From the NCBI GenBank assembly GCA_018340375.1, contig JAFFJZ010000003.1, positions 49,445,006-49,509,005 on the forward strand: a stretch of 64,000 bases of DNA, written 5' to 3'. The DNA is from Gonatopus flavifemur (Eukaryota > Arthropoda > Insecta > Hymenoptera > Dryinidae). Position 1 is the first letter of the stretch; every line of letters starts with the position of its first letter. The notes beneath the pieces were generated by a model that had not been told where the DNA came from, did no database searches, and saw only the letters and a program-made list of their open reading frames with translations. A program made the translations under genes and the position numbers. Below, one piece after another: positions 36,601 through 45,094 of this stretch.

Positions 36601-39600
36601 ATAAATTCCAGATGCTCTGAAACGGTTTTGGGCTGCTGCTACACTGAGAGAAAAAAATCTTTAACCAAGAAAATATTAGATTGACCGAGTCCAATCCGAT
36701 ATTTTTTTGATTCAAGAAAACTTTCTTTGAAGGGAGGAAACATTTTCTTGGTTCAAAATTATACAGCTTAATATGAAGAAAATTTTCTTACCACAAGTAC
36801 ACATCTTCTTCATATAAGAAAAATAAATGTATTCTTAGCACAAGAAAATATGTTCTTACAATTAAGCCAATTTTTTCTCAGTGCAGGGTGGCCACTATTT
36901 TTCTGAAAGAAAATTCCCTGACTTTTCCCGGTTTTCCAGGTGGTTTTCGAATTTTTCCCTGACTTCATAAAAAGTATTCATCACTTGATCTGAAAAAGTT
37001 CCATACTATAATTCAATCAATAGCATAGTTCTCCAATAGAAACACCAACATATTGTAGATTCTCAATCGTCTTCGGAAGAAAAACGGTGATGAAATGTAA
37101 CAATTGATTCATTCCAGTGAATATCGTCTTTTAAGTTTCTATATTGGGAGCACCTCATTTCTGCGATAGGTAATGCCTAGAAAAACGATGTTAAATTGCA
37201 AATAATATGTTTTGAATATTTAATAAACATCTTTTTATTCGAATAATTATGTAATTTTATAAATATTTGGTTTAATTTTTTAAACTTTTATAAAATAATG
37301 TAACGTATGAACATTACTCAAAACGAATCTGTAATTCAAAACAAAACCTAATCTGAACAGAGCTCGATATATGATTGATATATTAATAAAATGTATAAGA
37401 AATTGAAAAAAAGGCATGTATTATAAAAAATCATGATTCCATTTAATATATCATTAGAATTCTATTGCCACTGTTTCATTTCTGAATCTAATTCTTCCGT
37501 TTTTTGACGAGCATCATCAAAAATTTTCTTCTTCTTCTTCTTCTCAAGTTCCTTCAATTTTTCTGAAGCCTTACGTTTTTCTGCTGTTTGTTCCGGTATT
37601 ACTTTCTCTTTTTCTCTGTTCCTTTTTAAAGCTTCTTGTACTGATCACACGAATTTCGCACAGCCTGTATTAGGCCTTTACTTATTTCAATTTTTCTTAT
37701 CTCGCCATGGAACATAACTGCATCATACACTTGTCAGTGGGCTATCAATGACATTTCCAAAAGATCCTTTATCAAAATTTCTTTATCAATTGAAAAACCT
37801 CTCTCACAGAAAGCATTGCCATGAGACAAAATGAAAATCATTTTCAAAAGAGAACGTAGATCTTCAAATTCAACGGATTTGGGAATGAAGGTCATCCATT
37901 AGTCGTCAAGTCTATCATTTCCTATGGAGAAACTTGATATTGTTTCCGAAAACAGTGGTCCATCACAAATATTCGTAAAAGACCTTTTAATTTTATCCGC
38001 TTGAGACCCAGATATCCAATTATTTTTACAAAAATATCTAAAGTTTCACCAATTCTTGAAGATCTCAAAGATGGCACATTCTTGCTATAAAATTTTCTTT
38101 CTACATTTAAATTGAATTAAATTTGAGGAAATGGGAATTTCAACTTTTCAATTCTTATCTCACAAACTATCAATGATAGAAAAAAATTTTCATAGCAAAA
38201 ATATGTGTTTATGAGTTTTAATAGGCTATATTTATTTTTTTTCATTTTGATGAACTTGTTTTTCTCGTTCCACTGATAGACTGGATTGATTTCCGAGAGC
38301 CGTTCGAGCACTCAGGCTGTTATTGCATGCATAGCCTCAATTTTCGAGTACAAAAAAAAATTAAGACCACCAATCTTTTTACTTAAAAACCGATGTTTCC
38401 CAACATTGAACTCGTTCAAAGTATCTCATTTTTCGACATATCGAAATCAACCTTGTACACTCTGATTCGTCAGACTAATGAAAACAATGATGTTGGCAAA
38501 ATTTGTTGAAATCGATTGTTAATTAGTATATTTTTTGTATGAGAACCTCCCCTTAATGAAGTGGTACTAATCGGGGTACCCAAGCCAACATGTTCGCCAT
38601 ATGAAACTGTAGAGGGCAATACAGCCACCAACACATACTTCTTTTTTCTGTGCACATGAATGTGAAAAGCGGTATGTGTTAGTGGCTACAGTATTGTCCT
38701 CTACAGTTTCAGATGGCGAACACGAAACGGCTTGGATACCCTGGTACTAATTCATCAATTCACACCCAAGTTCCCACTTCAAAGATGTTGATAATAAAAC
38801 TCGTACTATTTTCAAATTCTACATGTTCCAAATACTTTCCGGGTTACGCCAACCCATGTGTGCAGTCAGAGGGTTGGCTCCATCTGGTGGCGTTTTTTTC
38901 CGCCCAAAATACTCGAAACTGAACGCATAAAAAAGTCTGAAACTTTCAAGGATGAATCTTCGAAGGTTTATCTAGGTCTGTACAGAGCTGGAGTTTTGAA
39001 TTTCGACCAAATAAAATTTACCAAGTGGTGAAGCAAATTGACGAAGAACTTTTAGAAATTGGTATCCGTGGGATATAGATTAATCGATTGAAAATCTTCT
39101 GAAATGAAAAATGGATTGCACTTTGAAGGAACATTTTTTTAAAAGTGTACCTCAAAATTTTATAGAAATTCCCTGATTTCCAATGAAATTCCCTGACTTT
39201 TCCCTGATTTTTCCCGATCTTGAAAATTCCCTGACTTTTCCCGGTTTTCCAGAAAGTGGCCACCCTGCAGTGTGAGCAGCTGTTTGGGCTTATTTAGCTA
39301 AGTCAATGGTTTTTAAAATGTTATTCATAATAAACTAATGGAAAGGAGGGGTAGAGAGGAGGGTGAGAACAGGGAACGGGGGTGTTGAGATAGAAGAGTG
39401 TGCGCAGATAGAGGAAAGTGAATTCGGGGAGTTATGGAAGGGTTTAAAGAAAGGTAAGGCGGCGGGAATAGACGGGTTACAAAATGAATGTTGGATGTAT
39501 GGGGGTAGAAGGCTAAGAAAAGAGGTGGAAAAGGTGATAAAGGGTATTTGGGAGAGTGGAAGGATACCGGAGGAATGGAGAGAGGGGTGCATAATACCAA

Positions 39601-42600
39601 TCGTGAAAAAGGGGGAGGGTAAGAAGGTGGAAGATTACAGAGGGGTGACGCTGATGTCGACAATGTATAAGTTGTATACGACACTGCTGACGAGAAGGTT
39701 AGAGAAAGAAGTGCAGGAGAAGGGTATGTTGGCAGGTAATCAAACTGGGTTTAGGAAGGGAGTAGGAACAATGGACAATATATACGCCTTGAATTATTTG
39801 ATAGGGAGTGAGATAGAAAAGAAAGGGAAGTTAGCGGCGGTGTTTATAGACTTGAAGGCGGCTTTTGATTCGGTAGATGGGGAAGTTCTGTGGAAATCAA
39901 TGAAAAAAAGAGGGGTAGATAAGGGTTTGATAGACAGGGTAAAAGAAATTTATAGGGAGACGAAAGTGAGGGTAAAGATAGGAGATGAGTATACAGAGGA
40001 ATTTTGGTTAGCGAAAGGGATTAGACAGAGTTGTCCTCTGAGTCGGTTATTGTTCAATTCAATGATTGTGGACTTAGAAGAAGAGATGGCAAGGAGTGGG
40101 ATAGGTGGGGTAAAGGTAGATGGGAGGAAAATATGGACACTGAGTTACGCGGATGATGTGGTAGTTTTTGCGGAAGAGGAAGATTTGCAACTGGTGCTAG
40201 GAGAACTAAGGAGATATTTTAGGATTAAGAGGCTGGAAGTAAATGTGGGAAAGACGAAGATTATGAGGTTTGGGAAAAGAGGGGGGGGGGGGGAAGAGGA
40301 ATAAAAGGTGGAAGTGGGGGGAAGGGGAAATAGAGAAAGTGAAAGAATTCAGGTACTTGGGGTATGTATTGAAGAGCAATGGAAAGCAAGAGGCACAGAT
40401 AAAGGATAGGGTTAGGAAGGCAGGAGAAGTGATGAGGGTAGTTTGGGGAATAGGGGAGAGGATTTTTAAGGGGGATTGGAGGAGAAGGATATGGTTATGG
40501 GATAAACTGGCTGGGAGTGTAATTGAATATGGGACGGAAATTTGGGGATGGAAGGAACGGGAAGAGGTGGAGAGGTTGCAAGAAAGGTATATGAGGTGGT
40601 TACTAAAGTTAAATAGGGAGATACCAGGATACATGGTCAGGGATGAGTTGAAGAGGGGCAAAATGAGGGTAAGGTTAAAGAAAAGGGCAATAGAGTTTGA
40701 GAGGAAATTAAGGGAAGGTAGGGCGGGAGAGGTACCATTGAGATGTAGGAAGGAGATGATGAAAGAAAGAGGTACATCAAAGTGGGAACAAGAAAGAAGG
40801 GAAGGGTTAGAAGGTGTAAACTTGTTAAAGGAGGTGACGGGGGATATGAGGGATACGGGGGTGGGGGAAATGGGATGGATGGAAAGGGACAGGGAGATGC
40901 AAGCAATGGAGAGATGGGAAAGGATAGTGGGATCGAGATATAATAGATGGTATAAGGAGGTGATGGTGGAGGGGGTACCTAAGTATTTGAAAGAGGGAGG
41001 GAGAACGGGAAGGGGAAGAATAGCGAGGTTTAGATGAGGAAATGAGATGGGAGGAGGAAGATACTGGGAGATAAGGGAGAAGAAATGTAGGGTATGTGGG
41101 ATGGAGGAAGAAAACTGGGAGCATGTGTTAGAGGTGTGTATGGGAATGGATGACAGGCAAATAGGGGAACAGATCAGGGAAATATTAGGAGAGGAGGGGA
41201 ATGGGGAGGAATGGATGGTTAGGTTGGAGAAAAAGAGGAAGGAAGGATTTGGGGGGGAAGGGGAATGCCTGGATGTATGGGAGGATGAATGAAATGATCT
41301 CTCTCTCTCTCTCTCTCTAAAGAATGATGTGTGGTTAGTGATAAGTAGATTAAGGAGATTAGGTTAAGGAGATAGGTTGAGTTGAATTAGGTTAAGATAA
41401 TTGTAAGAAGAAGAGTGTAAGGAGATGTAATGGAGGCGCCTGTAAGTTCTGTAAACAGGCGCCGAAAATAAATAAATATACATACATACATAAACTAATG
41501 GAAAATTTCCCATAAACATTCGAGAGAATTCTATAAATTTACTGTGAAAATTCCATAAAAACAAGAATTTATATATATTTTCATATGTGGAAATTCTTAT
41601 ATATGTATGAGAAATCGTTTTCCAAAATTATGATTTCAGAATGATCGTAACTGGTGGCCGCCTAGTCTTATTCGAATACAACTATAACAGCACTAGGAAT
41701 CCACCAATTGTAAACGTTCCTTTCCAGACAATTCGGCTGCATAGGAGAGAAACCTTAGTCAGAGTGCTTTCCATAAACTGCAATATTTAGGGAATTTTCA
41801 ATGATTATTAGCGAGTTACTAAGAACGAACCAATCCAGTTTTCCAATTCTTCTCTGTTCCATAGAAATGCTGGCACATGAGAGAAGAGCCTTAGATTTAA
41901 ATGCATTAATGAAATGAATTTTGTTATGGAGTTGGAACAACTGAGCATAATGCCATATTGAAATTTCATCACCAAGTATCGATTAACAATAATTGACGAT
42001 CACAGCAATGCGATTTGACGTATCTCATTGACAAAGATTCTTGTACCAGTTAATAATCGACCAGACATGTAAAAAATTGAAAATTACTACACCAAAAATT
42101 ACTTCCAATAGGAACTCTGTATATACAACTATTTGTGTCCTTTACACTCAATATTCAATTGTATGCGAGAAGAGGACACAGATGGTTGCGTGCGGTAGGG
42201 GGTCTTTTGGCCGGATCTACATAATTCGACAATCGCTAGTCATCCCTTAGTGTTATCTAAAAGCGACTAGCGATTGTCAAATCATGTCGATTCGGCCAAA
42301 AGACCTCCTATCATTGTGTACAGGGAGTTCCTGCTGTACATATAAACTATGTAATCCTATTCGGTACACAACAAATGAAATAAACGATTAAAATAGAAGG
42401 TTTGAACATTTTGACCAATTTTGATCAAATTTGACCGATTTTGACCATTTTAACCAATTTTGTCCAGTGGTTTGGATAATATTTAAAAAGGCCGGCTTTT
42501 TTTCAACCCTGTTCGTATACTTGTTTTATTAATTCAATAATCATTACCTTGCCGCTGAAGACGAATATTTTCTGGTGATCCTAAGGACATGCGTCTTTCC

Positions 42601-42690
42601 TCTTCAACCCCCATTGTTTCGAATGGTCCCAATGAGGTCGTTTTCTTGGTGAAATCTGACGTGTGATCTGCACCATTCGACTTTGGATCC
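30624..42690 (-). CDS. R3HCC1L: R3HCC1L-like coiled-coil protein, 3' part of the gene
   Basis: Six exons read on the minus strand join in frame: 42548-42690, 32391-32523, 31394-32321, 31079-31319, 30772-31008 and 30624-30688 (stop). About 580 residues are visible. The first exon begins mid-protein (acceptor at 42691), and I could not find the 5' exons. The middle exon is a long low-complexity, charged and serine-rich region. The conserved C-terminal part has [17 protein letters not shown] and [16 protein letters not shown] (an RNA-recognition-like fold), then [34 protein letters not shown] and the end motif KQREDAWEG. These match the R3HCC1/R3HCC1L family, whose cellular role is poorly known. 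The 32524-42547 intron is loaded with transposons, including an antisense LINE. Confidence 0.85.
32950..33660. repeat. TATGATAG-rich repeat with tandem duplication
   Basis: A block of about 220 bp at 33132-33350 is repeated, diverged, at 33375-33600. The copies share TTATCCGGTTTACCA, TTTTGTATGATCT and CACAATCTGTGAAT. Related TATGATAG/CTATCATA motifs recur at 35170-36060, so both could be the ends of one large decayed element. Confidence 0.55.
33668..33882. mobile_element. CCCAAGTAACACAAG-ended foldback element
   Basis: Ends CCCAAGTAACACAAGAACTT and TCTTGTGTTGCTTGGG. A truncated copy sharing GAGACTATTTTGGATAAAT is at 42799-42906. Confidence 0.7.
33945..34512. repeat. Inverted repeat with about 110-bp arms
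   Basis: The left arm (33945-34055) and right arm (34400-34512) pair over CAAAAATCTGAAAAACTCTG and neighbouring TCTCTGAAAAACA/GGAAATATTTC segments. The loop is about 340 bp of AT-rich DNA with no ORF. Confidence 0.65.
34541..34704. mobile_element. Palindromic MITE, GAGCTGCCAGATGAGCTC arms
   Basis: The arms GAGCTGCCAGATGAGCTC and GAGCTCATCTGGCAGCTC lie at the ends of a hairpin about 164 bp long. Its inner stem GGGGAAATATACCCCCACCA pairs with TGGTAGGGGTACATTTCCCC. Confidence 0.75.
35170..35570. repeat. Tandem duplication ending ACTTCCGCTATATCGCAAAC
   Basis: Two blocks of about 150 bp (35170-35320 and 35405-35560) share the run ACTTCCGCTATATCGCAAAC followed by ATTGTCATA, with moderate divergence elsewhere. 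They are non-coding. Confidence 0.6.
36238..36416. mobile_element. CTACTCTCTAAAT-ended palindromic MITE
   Basis: Ends CTACTCTCTAAATTGGAAGA and ATTTAGAGAGTAG. The inner arms GATAGGTTCC...CTGCCTAAAGAGTG fold back almost completely around a loop of about 15 bp containing TTGGAGTG. Confidence 0.8.
36647..36886. mobile_element. CACTGAGAGAAAAA-ended element
   Basis: The left end CACTGAGAGAAAAAAATCTT and right end CAATTTTTTCTCAGTG are inverted. The interior has AAGAAAAT/ATTTTCTT repeats in both orientations. The element at 36884-39267 abuts its right end. Confidence 0.6.
37462..38070 (-). pseudogene. hAT-like transposase C-terminus, decayed
   Basis: Read on the minus strand, one frame gives [20 protein letters not shown] followed by GFSIDKEIL. 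This fits the SHGNA..ERGFS..K dimerisation motif of hAT-like transposases, and is followed by a basic coiled coil with KEKEKV- and [16 protein letters not shown] stretches up to a stop at 37462-37464. In-frame stops interrupt it after ...MSLIAH and after ...DQYKKL. No upstream catalytic domain is recognisable. It is a dead fragment. Confidence 0.55.
38574..38742. mobile_element. GGGTACCCAAGCC-ended MITE
   Basis: Ends GGGGTACCCAAGCCAACATG and CGGCTTGGATACCC. The inner stem ACTGTAGAGGGCAATAC pairs with GTATTGTCCTCTACAGT. The loop contains TTTTTTCTGTGCACATG. Confidence 0.75.
39343..41487 (+). mobile_element. 5'-truncated LINE (non-LTR retrotransposon)
   Basis: A direct repeat ATAAACTAATGGAAA flanks the insertion (about 39328-39342 and about 41491-41505), a typical LINE target-site duplication. 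The 3' end is AATAAATAAATATACATACA, preceded by a (CT)n run at 41299-41319. The coding strand is strikingly G/A-rich, unlike the surroundings. The endonuclease region is missing (5' truncation). The insertion is antisense to the host R3HCC1L-like gene. Confidence 0.85.
39363..41292 (+). pseudogene. LINE reverse transcriptase, frameshifted
   Basis: The first part (39363-40304) begins inside the reverse transcriptase with [14 protein letters not shown], then PIVKKGEG and [16 protein letters not shown], followed by the core motifs [21 protein letters not shown] and [10 protein letters not shown] (catalytic Y-A-D-D). A G-run at about 40281-40292 shifts the frame, after which coding continues ([14 protein letters not shown]) to an in-frame TGA at 41035. 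The same frame then resumes and ends with a zinc-knuckle-like [18 protein letters not shown]. At least two lesions make it inactive. The clade (Jockey/R1/I-like) cannot be fixed by eye. The long proline/serine-rich ORFs on the opposite strand are shadows of this purine-rich coding. Confidence 0.85.
42195..42310. mobile_element. GTAGGGGG-ended MITE (copy 2)
   Basis: Ends GTAGGGGGTCTTTTGGCCG and CGGCCAAAAGACCTCCTA. The inner stem GACAATCGCTAGTC / GACTAGCGATTGTC is shared with 6458-6606, although the outer arms differ. Confidence 0.7.
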
Positions 42691-42798
42691 CTAATAATGA
42701 TTCAACAATACTCATATACTTTGACATAATTATACTCTTATACTATCACAAAATGATTTATATAATTTTTCCCAATTCTTAGATATATTCAAACAACA

Positions 42799-42906
42799 AC
42801 CACAAGTAGCACAAGAACTTCTCAAATTCGCTATGATTATTCTGTGAATGAAGAAAATGTTCAAATGAGACTATTTTGGATAAATCCGTAAAGATATTCT
42901 ATGAAG
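42799..42906. mobile_element. Truncated CCCAAGTAACACAAG-type element
   Basis: Starts AACCACAAGTAGCACAAGAA and follows the left half of 33668-33882 until about 42906. The right terminus is missing. Confidence 0.5.
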
Positions 42907-43054
42907 GTACATACCTAGATAACATTTTGAAGCTCCCCCCCCCTCTCCCCAAGGTTTGCGTGTAATTCACGCGCAAAAGCTTAAGGGCTTATCCATATGA
43001 GTCGCTTCGTGAGCTTACACCCCCCGAAATTTTAGAAATCAAAATTTCTTTATA

Positions 43055-45088
43055 CAGGGCGTCCCATTTGAAACAGGACAGCTGAATAACTCTTCAGGGA
43101 ATGGAGGGGGAAAAAAATTGTTCAGATGAAAGTTGTAGGGTTCGAAGGGGGCCATAAGATGGTGACCTTGAATTTGACCTTGAGGTCAATTTTGAGCATA
43201 ATTGATGGTCAAAGTATGTTTTTTCAAATGGAAAACCCTACGTTCGACCTCAGAAATGGAAAGAGCGGAAAATTTCACGTCCGAATATGCTAACATATCA
43301 GGTCATTTAGAGGTCATTTGAAGGTCAAAAAACCATTTTCTATGGATTTTCACGGAAAAGCCTCAAACGAGTTGTTCCTGTGACCAAAGTTATTAAAGTT
43401 GAAGTGAAACCCCACGTTTCGACCTCGAATTGAAAGTAAACAGAACTAACCTTCAGAGTTTATTCTTCATATCAGTACGAAAATGATCATTAAGAAGTTT
43501 TCATCGTTTACGGTGTAAGTGCGGGTTCAAAATGGTTTATTCACCTGACGAATGTGTTGATATTTTAATGATCTTGGGTGAGTGTCGCGGAGTGCATCAA
43601 AGAGCGTCACGATTGTACAGAGAGCGGTTTGAAGATCGGCAGCATCATCCTTCTCCAGAAGTCATTCGCCAAGTTGAAAGAAATTGTCGACAAGGAAGGA
43701 TTGGTCAACGCCGAAACAATCAAGGTTTCAACTTTAACGACCCTCGATGCGTTGCTGTTTTAGCAATAATACACATGAATCCTCATGTTAGTTTACGTGA
43801 TATTGAACGCGATTTGGGTATTCCACGCAGTACGGCACACAGAATTCTACAAGCTGCTCAATATCATCCGTACCACATCAGACTGACCCAAGAATTATCT
43901 CAACAAGATATGCAGAATCGGGTTAACTTTTGCCATTGGGCTTTACAGAGGTTGAACGAAGCGCCCGATTCCTTTCGATATGTTCTTTTCAGTGATGAAT
44001 CAACGTTTCAAAGTACTGGCTTGTTAAATCGTCACAATAGCCACTATTGGTCAGCGCAAAACCCGCACTGGACTCAACAAGTTGATCATCAGCATCGGTG
44101 GAGTATAAATATTTGGTGTGGAATTCTAGACAATCAAGTTATTGGGTCGTATTTTTTTGATGGACCTGTTGACGGTCTTCATTATCTACAGTTCTTACAG
44201 AATGAATTACCAGTTCTCATGGAAGATGTGACATTAGCAACTAGGCAAAGGATGTGGTATCAGCAAGACGGTGCACCACCACACTTTGCTCGATGTGTTA
44301 GGGATTATCTAAATATCCTTTTCCCCAATCGTTGGATTGGTCGAGGTGGATTTGTACTGTGGCCGGCAAGATCTCCTGATCTGACCCCTCTAGATTTTTA
44401 TTTGTGGGGTTACGTAAAAAATGTCGTTTATACCAACCGAACAACAACACCTGTGGATCTACAACAACGCATCAGATACGCAATTGCGAATATTCGTGCA
44501 GAAGTTTTTCAGTCTGTTCTTGGAAACTTTCGACGCCGGCTGGAGTTATGTATTGAAGTAAATGGCGGTCAATTCGAACAGATCCTGCAATGAGTGTGTC
44601 TTACCCGTCAACGGATTTGTGCCATCTGTAATTATAAAACGACGAACTGGAAAAATAAATAATGTTTTAATTATTGTTTCAAATTTGGCAGTCATTATCG
44701 TTCTCAAGGTCGAATTCAAGGTCGAAACGTGGGGGTTCACTTTAACTTTGATAACTTTGGTCAGAGAAACAACTCGTTTGAGGCTTTTCCGTGAAAATCC
44801 ATAGAAAATGGTTTTTTGACCTTCAAATGACCTCTCAATGACCTGATATGTTAACATATTCGGACGTGAAATTTTCCGCTCTTTCCATTTCTGCGGTCGA
44901 ACGTAGGGTTTTCCATTTGAAAAAACATACTTTGACCATCAATTATGCTCAAAATTGACCTCAAGGTCAAATTCAAGGTCACCATCTTATGGCCCCCTTC
45001 GAACCCTACAACCTTTATGTGAACAATTTTTTCCCCCTCCATTCCCTGAAGAGTTATTCAGCTGTCCTGTTTCAAATGGGACGCCCTG
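43055..45088 (+). mobile_element. Tc1/mariner element A (DD41D type), long TIRs
   Basis: Ends CAGGGCGTCCCATTTGAAAC and its complement are flanked by TA. The terminal inverted repeats are unusually long, about 380 bp (43055-43434 and 44709-45088), with only scattered mismatches. One open transposase lies between them. The element is separated from element B by just TATATA. Confidence 0.9.
43532..44593 (+). CDS. DD41D Tc1/mariner transposase (element A)
   Basis: The protein is 353 aa, begins at an ATG (MVYSPDECVDILMILGECRG) and has no interruption. The N-terminal third holds helix-turn-helix DNA-binding segments (for example NPHVSLRDIERDLGIPRSTA). The catalytic triad is visible: the first Asp in LFSDESTF, the second in WYQQDGAPPHF, and the third in RSPDLTPLDFYLWG. 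The second and third are 41 residues apart, which is the DD41D signature of the rosa-type group within the IS630-Tc1-mariner superfamily. It would bind the TIRs and cut and paste the element at TA sites. With an open frame and intact ends it may be functional. A shorter ORF in another frame at 43578 is a shadow. Confidence 0.9.
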   Translation: MVYSPDECVDILMILGECRGVHQRASRLYRERFEDRQHHPSPEVIRQVERNCRQGRIGQRRNNQGFNFNDPRCVAVLAIIHMNPHVSLRDIERDLGIPRSTAHRILQAAQYHPYHIRLTQELSQQDMQNRVNFCHWALQRLNEAPDSFRYVLFSDESTFQSTGLLNRHNSHYWSAQNPHWTQQVDHQHRWSINIWCGILDNQVIGSYFFDGPVDGLHYLQFLQNELPVLMEDVTLATRQRMWYQQDGAPPHFARCVRDYLNILFPNRWIGRGGFVLWPARSPDLTPLDFYLWGYVKNVVYTNRTTTPVDLQQRIRYAIANIRAEVFQSVLGNFRRRLELCIEVNGGQFEQILQ

Positions 45089-45094
45089 TATATA

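Larger units (their letters stand above)
36884..39267 (-). mobile_element. Decayed hAT-like transposon with CAGGGTGGCCAC ends
   Basis: The terminal inverted repeats are CAGGGTGGCCAC, with subterminal CCCTGACTTTTCCCGGTTTTCC repeats at both ends. A TGCA at both borders may be part of the terminus or a duplication. Its only coding remnant is at 37462-38070 (minus). An unrelated MITE (38574-38742) is inserted at the right. The element lies inside the long intron of the R3HCC1L-like gene. Confidence 0.7.

Noticed and set aside
39325..41124. Several long proline/serine-rich ORFs on the minus strand
   Set aside because: They are antisense to the G/A-rich LINE coding strand. Strand composition alone keeps them open; no family motif is visible.
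41299..41319. (CT)n tract as a regulatory element
   Set aside because: It is part of the LINE 3' end and needs no separate function; similar CT runs occur at 9669.
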